The notes: generated by a model not told the origin, from the sequence alone. Counted from the stretch's first letter, positions 15,536-24,508 are shown. The stretch is 34,748 nucleotides of DNA from JAFGTX01 sp942492225 (GCA_942492225.1 CALODS010000037.1:1-34748); one strand, 5' to 3'. Numbers and translations: made by a program.

Positions 15536-16729
15536 CTATTTTACTAATTCTAATGTGTCTCTGGCAATCATTAATTCTTCATTTGTAGGTACAACCATTA
15601 CTTTAACTTTAGAGCTATCAGTACTTACTATAGTATCTTTTCCTCTAACGTTATTCTTAGTTGTATCAAGTTCAACACCCATAAAGCCTAAAGGCTTACA
15701 GATTGATTCTCTATTGTCTACAGAATTTTCTCCTAAACCAGCAGTAAAGATGATTGCATCAACACCACCCATAAGTGAAGCATAAGCAGCAATATATTGT
15801 GTTACTCTTTCGTCAAATATATCTAATGCCAATTGCGCTCTTTCGTTACCTTCAGCAGCTGCATTTTCAATATCTCTAAAGTCACTTGAAACACCAGAGA
15901 TTCCTAATACACCTGATTGTTTATTCAATAGGTTATCTGCATCTTTAGGCGATAGACCTTCTTTATTCATAACAAATGTAACGATAGCTGGGTCAATGTC
16001 TCCACATCTCGTACCCATTACCAAACCTTCAAGAGGTGTAAAGCCCATAGAAGTTGCAACCGACTTGCCACCATTAATAGCTGCAAGTGATGCACCGTTA
16101 CCTAAATGACATGTAATTAATTTAAGATCTTTAAGCTCTTTTCCAAGCATTTCTGCTGCTCTTTGCGAAACGTATCTGTGACTTGTTCCGTGGAAACCAT
16201 ATCTTCTTACACCATACTTTTCGTATAATTCGTAAGGTAATGCATAAATGTAAGATGACGCTGGCATTGTTTGATGGAAAGCTGTATCAAATACCGCTAC
16301 ATTAGGAACACCTACAAGTAATTCTTGCATTGCTTCGATACCCATTAAGTTTGGTGGGTTATGAAGTGGTGCTAACTCAATACATTCTTCTAATGCTTTG
16401 ATAACGTCTTCATTAATAACAACTGAAGCTGCATACTTTTCTCCAGCATGAACAACTCTGTGTCCGATTGCATTAATTTCTTTTAAATCTTTAATCGCAC
16501 CATGTTCTGCATGAGTAATTGCCTCAAGTACATGCCCTAACGCATCTTTATGATCGTTCATTGGCGTCTTAATTACTTCCTTGTCACGTCCAGGAATTTC
16601 ATGCTTTAATTGCGAACCGTCAATACCGATTCTTTCTACTAAACCTGATGCTAATACTGATTCATCATTCATATTCAATAATTGATATTTAAGTGATGAA
16701 CTTCCACAATTGATAACTAAAATGTTCAT
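15536..16729 (-). CDS. ackA: Acetate kinase
   Basis: Interconverts acetyl phosphate + ADP and acetate + ATP, the substrate-level ATP step of fermentation; 397 residues, full length. Family motifs include MNILVINCGSSSLKY at the N-terminus, HRVVHAGE, FDTAFHQTMP, YGFHGTSH, THLGNGAS-like CHLGNGASLAAI, and TAGLGEN. GGGGG precedes the ATG. The usual partner pta is not adjacent. It has its own promoter (16776-16803) and is divergent from tmcAL. Confidence 0.97.
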   Translation of the reverse strand: MNILVINCGSSSLKYQLLNMNDESVLASGLVERIGIDGSQLKHEIPGRDKEVIKTPMNDHKDALGHVLEAITHAEHGAIKDLKEINAIGHRVVHAGEKYAASVVINEDVIKALEECIELAPLHNPPNLMGIEAMQELLVGVPNVAVFDTAFHQTMPASSYIYALPYELYEKYGVRRYGFHGTSHRYVSQRAAEMLGKELKDLKLITCHLGNGASLAAINGGKSVATSMGFTPLEGLVMGTRCGDIDPAIVTFVMNKEGLSPKDADNLLNKQSGVLGISGVSSDFRDIENAAAEGNERAQLALDIFDERVTQYIAAYASLMGGVDAIIFTAGLGENSVDNRESICKPLGFMGVELDTTKNNVRGKDTIVSTDSSKVKVMVVPTNEELMIARDTLELVK

Positions 16730-16775
16730 TTAATTGGTACCCCCTAAGAATTTGTAAGTCTTTGCTATCCCCTTA

Positions 16776-16803
16776 ATTATAAATCTTTTTTTTTATTTTT
16801 CAA
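16776..16803 (-). promoter_or_regulatory. Promoter of ackA
   Basis: Minus-strand -35 TTGAAA (16798-16803), 16-base spacer, -10 TATAAT (16776-16781). Confidence 0.75.
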
Positions 16804-16814
16804 GGTTTATTCGT

Positions 16815-16820
16815 TATAAT
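16815..16820 (+). promoter_or_regulatory. Probable -10 box of tmcAL
   Basis: Consensus TATAAT on the plus strand, 40 bases before the chosen start. The -35 region is poor and lies inside the divergent ackA promoter, so the two polymerases may compete. Confidence 0.5.
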
Positions 16821-16859
16821 GATATGTACAGACCATTTGAAGGTGAAGGAGAGATCAAA

Positions 16860-18098
16860 ATGAAGACCGTTGGAATCATCGCAGAATACAATCCATTTCA
16901 CAATGGACACAAATATCATATTGAGGAAGCTAAAAAAATAAGTGGCGCAGATACGGTTGTCGTTGTCATGAGCGGCCATTTCGTTCAAAGAGGCGAACCT
17001 GCTATTATCAACAAATGGAAACGTGCTGAATCAGCTCTTTCTCACGGTGTAGATTTGGTAATTGAATTACCAACCTATTATGCCCTTAGCAGCGCTGAAA
17101 TGTTCGCTTACGGAAGTGTTTCTATCCTAGATGCACTTGGTGTCGATAGCATCGTCTTTGGCAGTGAATATGGAGAAATCACGCCCTTTTATAAACTTGC
17201 TTCTTATTTAAACGATTTAGAGGAACATCATATCAGCGCATTACAAAAACTTATGAAAGATGGACACCCTTTTCCCGTTGCAAGAAGTTTGCTAATGAAA
17301 AAATTGTACGATTTGACCAAGGAAGAAGAAACATTACTAAACTCGCCAAATAACATTTTGGGTGTTGAATATATTAAGGCCATTTTAAAATTAGGAAGCT
17401 CTTTAAAGGCAGATACCATCATCCGAAAAGGCAGTCATTATCACAGCACTAATATGAATGAACAAATTGCAAGTGCAACCGCTATTCGAAATTTTCTCCT
17501 TGATAAAACGATACACGGTGCATCATTAGCCACTAATGACTTAAATCATTTAAAGAAACAAGTGCCCTCAAAATCCTTTGAACAACTAAGTGCCAGTCGT
17601 TTTTTGAATGGTGATAGTGTTTTTTCACTTTTGAGATTTAAACTTATGACCAGTTCTCCTGAATCGCTAGCAACCGTCCATGATATGCGCGAAGGATTAG
17701 AACATAAAATCCTCAAGTCATTTGGTACAACAGCATCACACAATGAATTAATTACAAAATGTAAAAGCAAAAGATATACTTACACCAGACTTTCACGCAT
17801 ATTAATGAAAACACTTCTTAATATAAGTGCTGAAGATGTAGGATATATTAATGATGCCATAAGACCAGAATATGCACGCATCCTTGGATTTACAACTTCC
17901 GGATCGCAATTTTTAAAAAGCATTCGTACAGTTGAAACAATACACCTTATCACAAATTTAAAAAACTATCATTCTCCATCTGCGCAGAGTTTGAAAATGT
18001 TAGAAACCGATTTACTAGCGACCAATATTTACAGTGAATATGATGAATCCCTTCGATTCAATGAAGATTATTATCGACAACCTTATTTTTCAAAATAA
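16860..18098 (+). CDS. tmcAL: tRNA(Met) cytidine acetate ligase
   Basis: Activates acetate with ATP and transfers the acetyl group to C34 of elongator tRNA(Met) (ac4C), the route established for Bacillus TmcAL (formerly YlbM); 412 residues. The nucleotidyltransferase motif HNGH is at 14-17 in EYNPFHNGHKYH, followed by SGHFVQRGEPA and the SEMFA and FGSEYG segments typical of the family. The ATG at 16860 has GAAGGAGAG upstream; an in-frame ATG 12 codons earlier lacks such a site. It is one of two plus-strand genes of the clostridial part. It stands head-to-head with ackA, another enzyme using acetate and ATP. Confidence 0.94.
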   Translation: MKTVGIIAEYNPFHNGHKYHIEEAKKISGADTVVVVMSGHFVQRGEPAIINKWKRAESALSHGVDLVIELPTYYALSSAEMFAYGSVSILDALGVDSIVFGSEYGEITPFYKLASYLNDLEEHHISALQKLMKDGHPFPVARSLLMKKLYDLTKEEETLLNSPNNILGVEYIKAILKLGSSLKADTIIRKGSHYHSTNMNEQIASATAIRNFLLDKTIHGASLATNDLNHLKKQVPSKSFEQLSASRFLNGDSVFSLLRFKLMTSSPESLATVHDMREGLEHKILKSFGTTASHNELITKCKSKRYTYTRLSRILMKTLLNISAEDVGYINDAIRPEYARILGFTTSGSQFLKSIRTVETIHLITNLKNYHSPSAQSLKMLETDLLATNIYSEYDESLRFNEDYYRQPYFSK

Positions 18099-18103
18099 AT
18101 AGT

Positions 18104-18131
18104 AAAAGCTATCTCAAATGAGATAGCTTTT
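18104..18131. terminator. Bidirectional terminator between tmcAL and the DivIVA-like gene
   Basis: Perfect 12-pair stem AAAAGCTATCTC/GAGATAGCTTTT with an AAAT loop, A-rich on the left and T-rich on the right. It lies between two convergent genes and serves both. Confidence 0.92.
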
Positions 18132-18134
18132 ATA

Positions 18135-18698
18135 TTAATCTTCGTAATCCTCTTCACCTTTATAACTTTGAAGTTCAGTAAGATTTCCATTTATAGTTTC
18201 CAACACACTGTTCACATTTTTACTAACTTTTCTTAATAAATCTTCAGCATAATCGTAAGCATTCTGAGCAATTTCAGAGGCCATATTTTCCGCTTCATTA
18301 ATTATTTCATCTGCTTTTGCATTTGCAACCCTAACAATTTCACTTTCTTCAACCATTTCTCTAGCACGTTCTTCAGCACTATAAAGAATATCATTTTCTT
18401 GTTTTCTTATATTTTCCATAATAAGTCGTTCTTCAATCTGAGCATTTTCGAGAAGACCATCAGCCGCTCGCTGAGCATCATCAATTATTTGAGTTTTTTG
18501 TGACTTTATCCATTTAACATGTTGATACTCTTCAGGCAACAAAATATTAATTTCTCTAACAATTTCGAGAATATCTTCACGATCAATCACAATCTTCCCT
18601 GTTAACGGTATCGCCGCAACATTTTCTAATTTATTCTCAAACTCATCTAATAATTTTAGTACTTTTAAATCCATACTAAAAGTGCCTTTATTATCCAT
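18135..18698 (-). CDS. DivIVA-like / V-ATPase subunit E-like coiled-coil protein
   Basis: An acidic 187-residue protein, almost entirely helical, with long heptad-like stretches (about 65-165, rich in A, E, I and R), and no membrane segment. Such proteins are often found after coaD in Clostridia and are annotated as ATPase or DivIVA-like. A role in cell division or membrane scaffolding is only an inference. GGAGG lies inside the end of coaD, and the start follows the coaD stop by two bases, so it is co-translated with coaD and rsmD. Confidence 0.75.
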   Translation of the reverse strand: MDNKGTFSMDLKVLKLLDEFENKLENVAAIPLTGKIVIDREDILEIVREINILLPEEYQHVKWIKSQKTQIIDDAQRAADGLLENAQIEERLIMENIRKQENDILYSAEERAREMVEESEIVRVANAKADEIINEAENMASEIAQNAYDYAEDLLRKVSKNVNSVLETINGNLTELQSYKGEEDYED

Positions 18699-18700
18699 TT

Positions 18701-19180
18701 TTATTCCTCCGAGTACTTAATTTTTAGCGCTTCCTCAACATGTAGTGGCACTAATTGACTAACATCACCTGCAAATTTAGATACTTCCTTCACAAGACTT
18801 GAGCTCAAATACGAATATTCAGTTGCAGTCATCATAAAGACTGTTTCTACTTGATTTAGTTTTCTGTTCATCGCAGCCATTTGTAATTCTTGCTCAAAAT
18901 CAGAAACAGCACGAAGACCTTTTACAATGACATCGACACCATTCGTTTCAACAAAGTCTACTAATAATCCTTCAAACGAGTCAATTTTAACATTTCTCAA
19001 CTCTTTTGTTGCTTCCTTAAGTAATGTTACTCTTTCTTCAACACAAAACAATGGTGATTTAGCAGAATTAATTAAGACAGCAACTATTACTTCATCAAAT
19101 AACTTCGATGACCGTCTAATAATATCTAAGTGACCATTTGTCATCGGGTCAAAACTTCCTGGATAAACTGCTTTAGTCAT
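18701..19180 (-). CDS. coaD: Phosphopantetheine adenylyltransferase
   Basis: Adenylates 4'-phosphopantetheine, the fourth step of coenzyme A synthesis; 159 residues, the usual length. YPGSFDPMTNGH contains the TxGH nucleotide-binding motif (T14, H17). KGLRAVSDFEQELQMA and the YLSSSLVKEV segment are family signatures. Its start lies within the last codons of rsmD (8-base overlap), the standard rsmD-coaD pair. Confidence 0.97.
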   Translation of the reverse strand: MTKAVYPGSFDPMTNGHLDIIRRSSKLFDEVIVAVLINSAKSPLFCVEERVTLLKEATKELRNVKIDSFEGLLVDFVETNGVDVIVKGLRAVSDFEQELQMAAMNRKLNQVETVFMMTATEYSYLSSSLVKEVSKFAGDVSQLVPLHVEEALKIKYSEE

Positions 19181-19730
19181 TTTGTTGCCTCCTATATACT
19201 GATACAGCCGTTTTACCGTATTTTTTCTTTTTTTCTAAATATAAGGTGCCATATGTTTCTTCAAGAACATCTTTTATATCATGTTCAATAATTATTTTAC
19301 CTTTACCCTTTAAGAGCATTTTCACTTCTATTTGCTCAAGCAATGGTTCAATAAATCCCATTAAATAAGGTGGATCCATTAAGATAAAATCAAATTGTCT
19401 ATCTCCATTTAATCCATTCATAAAAGTTTCAACATCTCGTTGTATCATTTCAATTTTATCACTTAATTTAGTTTTTTGAACATTTTTTTTGATGATTTCA
19501 ATACATTTTTTGCTATTTTCGACCATTATCACTTTTTTTGCACCACGACTGGCTGCTTCTATGCCTAAACTACCTGATCCTGAAAAAAGATCTAACACTT
19601 CACTATCGTATAATTCGTTATGCAACATACTAAACAACGCTTCTTTTACCCTATCTGTGGTTGGTCTAGTTGCTAACCCTTCAATAGTCTCAAGAGTAAT
19701 CCCCCTTGCACTTCCTGCTATTACACGCAT
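19173..19730 (-). CDS. rsmD: 16S rRNA (guanine-966-N2) methyltransferase
   Basis: AdoMet-dependent methyltransferase of the small ribosomal subunit; 185 residues. The N-terminal RVIAGSARG and TRPTTDRVKEALFSML are diagnostic. AdoMet-binding motif LDLFSGSGSLGIEA and the catalytic DPPY are present. It follows recG by 14 bases and overlaps coaD, forming recG-rsmD-coaD. Confidence 0.96.
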   Translation of the reverse strand: MRVIAGSARGITLETIEGLATRPTTDRVKEALFSMLHNELYDSEVLDLFSGSGSLGIEAASRGAKKVIMVENSKKCIEIIKKNVQKTKLSDKIEMIQRDVETFMNGLNGDRQFDFILMDPPYLMGFIEPLLEQIEVKMLLKGKGKIIIEHDIKDVLEETYGTLYLEKKKKYGKTAVSVYRRQQND

Positions 19731-19744
19731 TTTATCACTTCCTC

Positions 19745-21763
19745 TTATAATGTTAATTCTTTAAGTATATCACCAATATATCGATGAAGAAATGTCGCCA
19801 ACGCATCACCAGAATACTTTTCAAACACTTCTTTTGCATCTCTTTGAGCAATACTTAGCAACTCCTGATCTTCACTTAAATTTGCAATTCGCAATTCTGG
19901 TATACCATGTTGACGGATCCCAAGTATTTCACCAGGTCCACGAAGTGCTAAATCTTTATCTGCTATTTCAAAACCATCATTCGACCGACACATCATTTGA
20001 ATACGCTCGACTGCAATCTTCCCTAAAGAATTACTCAACAAGAAACAATAGGACTGTTTTTCGCCTCTTCCTACACGGCCTCTTAACTGATGTAATTGTG
20101 CCAAACCAAATCTATCCGAATCATTTATAACCATAATAGATGCATTTGGCACATCAATTCCAACTTCAATAACTGTCGTTGCAATAAGTAACTGTATGTC
20201 ATTTTCCGAAAACGCCCGCATTGTCGCCTCTTTGTCTTTAGCTTTCATTTTACCATGTAAAATTGCTGTTTTGAACTCAGGAAATCTATTTGTAATTTCA
20301 CTATAATATGCTTCAACTGAATTTAAGTCAAGCGTTTCACTGTCTTCAACGAGAGGACATACAAAATATGCTTGCTCTCCATCGCGTACTGCCTTACGTA
20401 TAAATTCAAACATATCTTCCTTCTTTTGAGGTTTAATAAAATGTGTCATGATTTTTTTCCTTCCCTTAGGGAGTTCTTTAATCACAGATACATCAACATC
20501 TCCATAAAGAATTAATGATAATGTTCTTGGAATAGGCGTTGCCGACATAATAAGTACATTTGATAATGATCCTTTTTGAATAAGCGCACTTCTTTGACGA
20601 ACACCAAATCTATGTTGTTCATCAGTCACAACTAATCCAAGATTGTTATAATTCACTTGTTCTTGTATCAACGCATGCGTACCAACAATGATTTTTACAT
20701 CGCCTGATGCAATTTTTTCATAAACATCCTTTTTATTTTTTGTGCTACCAGTTAATAATTGAACACCATATGCTGCACCATATTCTTTAATGAATTTATA
20801 ATGCTGTTCTGCCAAAATCTCTGTTGGTGCCATCAAAACACTTTGAAAGCCTTGTTTAGCTGCTATAAACATACCCACCAAAGCTACAACTGTTTTACCA
20901 GAGCCAACATCTCCTTGAATCAACCGATTCATCCCCTTATGAGAAGATAAATCTTTCATCATTTCTTTGACCACGTTTTGCTGACCTGCTGTTAAATCAA
21001 ATGGTAACTGTTTATATAATTCATCAACTGACACTTCTGGAATCACAAGACCTTCAACGTCTCCCGCTTTTCTTTTTAGAGCAAAAAGTGCCAATTGTAA
21101 TTTATACAATTCTTCATATGACAATCGTCGTTTTGCAAGGTAAAGTCCCTCTTGACTTTCTGGAAAATGAATATTCTTAAGGGCCATATCTATTGGAATC
21201 AATTGATTTTTTAAAATAATTTCTTTAGGCAAGGTTTCTGGTATCTGGTCCGTAATAAAAGCAATCGCCTGTCGCTGAATCTTTATTATTTCATTAAGAG
21301 AAACCCCTTTCGTTAATCCATAAATTGGTTTGATACCTAAAAAATCATTTTTATCTTTATGATGAAATGATATAAATTCTGGATGGAAAATTGTTCTTTT
21401 ATGACCAGTCGCTTTAACTTGTCCATAAAAATAGCATTCTTGTCCAACCTCAAATTTGTCGCTTAGGTACTTCGCATTAAAAAAGACAACTTCCGCCTTC
21501 ATACTACTATCCACTATTTGAACTTTAAAAAGTCCTTGTTTCCCACTATAACGCCCGGCCATATTAAATGATTGAACGATACCATGAACCGTTCCAAATT
21601 CTCCATCTAAAAATTCATTAAGCGGTTTTATAATACTGCGATCAACATAACTACGTGGATAGTTATTTATACAATCATTTATTGTATAGAGTCCAAGTCT
21701 ATTCAATTTTTCATATGTTTTATCGCCAACACCTTTTAATGTTTTTAAAGTTCCAGAAAACAT
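19745..21763 (-). CDS. recG: ATP-dependent DNA helicase RecG
   Basis: Branch-migration helicase that remodels stalled forks and Holliday junctions; 672 residues. The N-terminal wedge/OB domain (about 1-200) includes the QIVDSSMKAEVVFFN strand. Helicase motifs follow: GDVGSGKTVVA (Walker A), APTEILAEQHY, DEQHRFG (DExH box), SATPIPRTL, IQLLIATTVIEVGIDVPNA and QLRGRVGRG. The start is the ATG at 21763, which has AGGG six bases upstream; an ATG two codons earlier abuts that site. Confidence 0.97.
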   Translation of the reverse strand: MFSGTLKTLKGVGDKTYEKLNRLGLYTINDCINNYPRSYVDRSIIKPLNEFLDGEFGTVHGIVQSFNMAGRYSGKQGLFKVQIVDSSMKAEVVFFNAKYLSDKFEVGQECYFYGQVKATGHKRTIFHPEFISFHHKDKNDFLGIKPIYGLTKGVSLNEIIKIQRQAIAFITDQIPETLPKEIILKNQLIPIDMALKNIHFPESQEGLYLAKRRLSYEELYKLQLALFALKRKAGDVEGLVIPEVSVDELYKQLPFDLTAGQQNVVKEMMKDLSSHKGMNRLIQGDVGSGKTVVALVGMFIAAKQGFQSVLMAPTEILAEQHYKFIKEYGAAYGVQLLTGSTKNKKDVYEKIASGDVKIIVGTHALIQEQVNYNNLGLVVTDEQHRFGVRQRSALIQKGSLSNVLIMSATPIPRTLSLILYGDVDVSVIKELPKGRKKIMTHFIKPQKKEDMFEFIRKAVRDGEQAYFVCPLVEDSETLDLNSVEAYYSEITNRFPEFKTAILHGKMKAKDKEATMRAFSENDIQLLIATTVIEVGIDVPNASIMVINDSDRFGLAQLHQLRGRVGRGEKQSYCFLLSNSLGKIAVERIQMMCRSNDGFEIADKDLALRGPGEILGIRQHGIPELRIANLSEDQELLSIAQRDAKEVFEKYSGDALATFLHRYIGDILKELTL

Positions 21764-21795
21764 GTTCATCCCTCTCTTATCACTTACTAAATTAT

Positions 21796-21823
21796 AAAAA
21801 AAAGCTGGTATACACCAGCTTTT
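21796..21823 (-). terminator. Intrinsic terminator after fakA
   Basis: Ten-pair stem AAAAGCTGGT/ACCAGCTTTT with a four-base loop and eight T on the minus strand, in the 73-base gap between fakA and recG. Confidence 0.92.
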
Positions 21824-21836
21824 GAAAAGTTCATTC

Positions 21837-23480
21837 TTATTCTACAGAGAAAATGTAATAGTACAGTGGCTGTCCGCCATAATATACTTCGACATCAACA
21901 TCATCGTATAATGTTTCGATTTCTTCAGCCAATTCATTTGCTGCAGCTTCTTCAATATCAGAACCATAATAAATTGTTACAATTTCACTGTCATCATCCA
22001 TTGCATTTTTTAGTACATCCAATGCAACTTCATGTATGTTTTGTCCAACAGCTGCAATTGTACCATCTGCAACACCTAAAATATCATTCTCTTTTATCTC
22101 CATCTCATTGAAGATTGTATCTCTAACCGAATAAGTTACTTGAATTGTCTTAGGTACAGTTAATGCTTCAAGCATAACTTGTTCATTTGTAGGTGTATCA
22201 AGCGTCCCATCAAAAGCAATCATAGCCGAAACACCTTGTGGTATAGATTTTGTTGGTAACACGATAATTTCTTTATCACTAATTGCTTTAGCTTGATTTG
22301 CCGCTAAAATAATATTGCTATTGTTTGGTAATATATAAATCGTGTCACTATTAATTTGATTAATCCCTTGAACAATATCTTCAGTGCTTGGGTTCATCGT
22401 CTGACCACCCTCAATAATATGGTCAACACCTAAATCTCGGAATATATTACTCAAGCCATCACCCATCGCTACCGCAAGAAAGCCATAAGCTTTCTGTTCA
22501 GTCGGCGTCACAGGTAATGAAGTGTTTTCATCAATGATTGAACTATGCTGTTCTTTCATGTTTTCAATTTTAATATTAATAAGTTCACCAAGGCTTAAAC
22601 CTTTTTCAAGGGCAACTCCTGGATTATTGGTATGAATATGAACTTTAATAATGTCCTCATCTTCTACATAAACCATACTATCGCCTAATGTTTGAATTTC
22701 ATCTTTTACAGTAGCTTTATTATCAGAAGATGTTCTAATAATGAATTCCGTACAATATGCATACTTGATATCTTCAGGATTAATTTTACCTTGCGCTGGA
22801 TGGAAAGTCTCTTCTGACGTGACCGTTACATTATGATCATCTACTTTTTTTCCATTAATGACATGATTGAAACCATCAAGGATGCAAATCAACCCGCGAC
22901 CACCAGCATCTACAACACCCGCTTGTTTCAATACATCTAAATATTCAGGTGTACGCTCTAAGGTTTCATTCGCCTTCTCAATCAATAAATCCATCGTTTC
23001 TTTTAACGATGGTAAGGGTGCATCTTTTTCTAATTGAATTAATTCTTCTCCACACTGTGCTACTTTTCTAATAACCGTTAAAATTGTGCCTTCAACAGGT
23101 TTTAAGACCGCTTTGTAAGCAGATTCTTTAGCCTCAATAAACGCATTTACTAATGTAACCGCATCCAATTCTTCTGCATTTTCACAACCCTTAGCAAAGC
23201 CTCTAAAAATCTGAGACAGTATAACACCCGAATTACCTCTTGCACCTAATAGTGATCCTTTTGAAATCGCTTTAGAGACATTTTTTACAGTAGGTTCTTC
23301 AATTTTAAGCGCTTCTTGCAAAGCAGAATTCATCGTTAATGACATATTTGTTCCGGTGTCACCATCTGGAACAGGGAAAACGTTTAGGGCATCAACCATA
23401 GCTCTATTTTTATTGAGATCTGCTGTACTTTGCTTAAAAATTTCTAGCAACAATTCTCCATTAATTACATCAATACTCAT
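21837..23480 (-). CDS. fakA: DAK2/DegV-type fatty acid kinase subunit
   Basis: A 547-residue protein with an N-terminal DAK2 (DhaL) kinase domain, about 5-200. The ATP/metal site is DALNVFPVPDGDTGTNM and the later motif GARGNSGVILSQIF. A C-terminal YloV-type extension ends PLYYYIFSVE. In Staphylococcus and Bacillus this protein phosphorylates exogenous fatty acids carried by FakB. No fakB (DegV) gene is in the window, so the pairing here is an inference. It follows yloU by 13 bases, the conserved yloU-yloV pair. Confidence 0.93.
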   Translation of the reverse strand: MSIDVINGELLLEIFKQSTADLNKNRAMVDALNVFPVPDGDTGTNMSLTMNSALQEALKIEEPTVKNVSKAISKGSLLGARGNSGVILSQIFRGFAKGCENAEELDAVTLVNAFIEAKESAYKAVLKPVEGTILTVIRKVAQCGEELIQLEKDAPLPSLKETMDLLIEKANETLERTPEYLDVLKQAGVVDAGGRGLICILDGFNHVINGKKVDDHNVTVTSEETFHPAQGKINPEDIKYAYCTEFIIRTSSDNKATVKDEIQTLGDSMVYVEDEDIIKVHIHTNNPGVALEKGLSLGELINIKIENMKEQHSSIIDENTSLPVTPTEQKAYGFLAVAMGDGLSNIFRDLGVDHIIEGGQTMNPSTEDIVQGINQINSDTIYILPNNSNIILAANQAKAISDKEIIVLPTKSIPQGVSAMIAFDGTLDTPTNEQVMLEALTVPKTIQVTYSVRDTIFNEMEIKENDILGVADGTIAAVGQNIHEVALDVLKNAMDDDSEIVTIYYGSDIEEAAANELAEEIETLYDDVDVEVYYGGQPLYYYIFSVE

Positions 23481-23493
23481 TATATTACCCCCG

Positions 23494-23850
23494 CTACCCT
23501 TGTACTCTTACGCCTTCGATATTTAAATTAACTTTTAATACCTTCAGACCCGTTTGATTTTCTACATTGTATTTAACTTTATCAATAATATTTTGTGCAA
23601 CTACTGATATTTTTGTTCCAAACTGGATAATAACATATAAGTCAATAGTAATACCTTCATCTAGTACTTCTACATTAACACCTCTGTTTAAATTTTCTCT
23701 TTTCAATAAGTTTGCAATACCATCTGTAGTAGATTTTGATACCATCCCTACAAGACCATAACATTCTACCGCAGAAGCACCTGCAATTGTAGAAACAACT
23801 TCCTTATTTATATTGACCATTCCATATTCATTTTCTAATTTAACTGACAT
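23494..23850 (-). CDS. yloU: Asp23/Gls24 family protein YloU
   Basis: A 118-residue cytoplasmic protein of the Asp23/Gls24 family, with GMVNINKEVVSTIAGASAVECYGLVGM at the N-terminus (the family's most conserved part) and a VDLYVIIQFG-like strand. Members are linked to envelope stress, but this one's role is unknown. GGGAGG precedes the ATG. It shares a promoter (23886-23914) with fakA and is divergent from rpmB, exactly as in Bacillus. Confidence 0.93.
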   Translation of the reverse strand: MSVKLENEYGMVNINKEVVSTIAGASAVECYGLVGMVSKSTTDGIANLLKRENLNRGVNVEVLDEGITIDLYVIIQFGTKISVVAQNIIDKVKYNVENQTGLKVLKVNLNIEGVRVQG

Positions 23851-23885
23851 TTTAAATACCTCCCACTTGCAATGGATACCTATCT

Positions 23886-23914
23886 ATTGTACTATTATTT
23901 GAGCACAATTGCAA
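23886..23914 (-). promoter_or_regulatory. Promoter of yloU-fakA
   Basis: Minus-strand -35 TTGCAA (23909-23914), 17-base spacer, -10 TACAAT (23886-23891). The region between this and the rpmB promoter is very T-rich and holds no gene. Confidence 0.82.
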
Positions 23915-24004
23915 AATACATAATGTAATTTTTTTTCATACCAGACTTTTTTTAAATCTTTTTTCCAGCTTTAATTTTTTTTTTTACTTTCAGTCATTTT
24001 TATC

Positions 24005-24033
24005 TTGCACTCACCGCGTATATCTGGTAATAT
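24005..24033 (+). promoter_or_regulatory. Promoter of rpmB
   Basis: Plus-strand -35 TTGCAC (24005-24010), 17-base spacer, -10 TAATAT (24028-24033), 38 bases before the rpmB start. Confidence 0.75.
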
Positions 24034-24070
24034 ATATTTGTTGTTTAAGCGCTCGAAGGAGGTGTAGCAA

Positions 24071-24262
24071 ATGGCAAGAGAATGTTCGGTATGCGGGAAA
24101 GGTAAGATGTCAGGTAACACTGTCAGTCACGCAAATAACCATAATAGAAGAACTTGGTCGCCTAACTTAAGAAGAGTAAGAGCTAAAGTAAACGGTGGCT
24201 CTAGAAAAGTTCTTGTATGTTCAAGATGTCTACGTTCGGGAAAAGTCGAAAGAGCTTTATAG
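24071..24262 (+). CDS. rpmB: Ribosomal protein bL28
   Basis: Large-subunit ribosomal protein of 63 residues: MARECSVCGKG at the start with a CxxC pair, the VSHANNHNRRTW core, and a second CSRC pair near the C-terminus (the zinc-binding form). GAAGGAGGTG precedes the ATG. It is transcribed alone on the plus strand, opposite to its neighbours, as in Bacillus. Confidence 0.97.
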   Translation: MARECSVCGKGKMSGNTVSHANNHNRRTWSPNLRRVRAKVNGGSRKVLVCSRCLRSGKVERAL

Positions 24263-24273
24263 ATCGCAAAATA

Positions 24274-24295
24274 AAGTCTACATTTATGTAGACTT
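24274..24295 (+). terminator. Hairpin terminator after rpmB
   Basis: Nine-pair stem AAGTCTACA/TGTAGACTT with a four-base loop, 11 bases after the rpmB stop, followed by CTTGTTTG. The tail is only moderately T-rich. Confidence 0.75.
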
Positions 24296-24327
24296 CTTGT
24301 TTGTCGAGAGAAGCAAGAATAGCAGAA

Positions 24328-24387
24328 AAACATAAAAAACACTCTTAAGTAAACTCTTGAGTTTATTTGGGAGTGTTTTTTATGTTT
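24328..24387. repeat. Long nested palindrome in the rpmB-thiN gap
   Basis: Seventeen-base arms (24328-24344 and 24371-24387) pair perfectly. They contain CACTC/GAGTG and A6/T6 blocks, and enclose a second inverted repeat TAAACTC/GAGTTTA. Further out, AGCAAGAAT (24312-24320) and ATTCTTGCT (24396-24404) also pair, so the structure may span almost 95 bases. It could be a bidirectional terminator or a remnant of a small mobile repeat. Confidence 0.7.
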
Positions 24388-24444
24388 CATACAGTAATTC
24401 TTGCTGCATTAAAGTTTTCTGTTTTTACAATTGTCGCGACTTGA
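24382..24444 (+). CDS. Possible 20-residue hydrophobic peptide
   Basis: A tiny open reading frame beginning MFHTVILAAL, almost wholly hydrophobic with one lysine, of a length to span or lie in a membrane. GGGAG lies eight bases before the ATG, inside the right arm of the palindrome, so translation could be blocked by that stem. No promoter was found. It sits where Bacillus has spoVM, but its sequence does not resemble SpoVM. It may be a chance reading frame. Confidence 0.25.
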   Translation: MFHTVILAALKFSVFTIVAT

Positions 24445-24465
24445 TTATTTGTTAGAACATTAATT

Positions 24466-24498
24466 AAGGGTGTTTCTCAATCACTGAGAAACACCCTT
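24466..24498 (-). terminator. Hairpin terminator after thiN
   Basis: Perfect 14-pair stem AAGGGTGTTTCTCA/TGAGAAACACCCTT with a five-base loop, starting ten bases after the thiN stop. The tail is AT-rich rather than a pure T-run. Confidence 0.8.
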
Positions 24499-24508
24499 CT
24501 TCTTTAAA

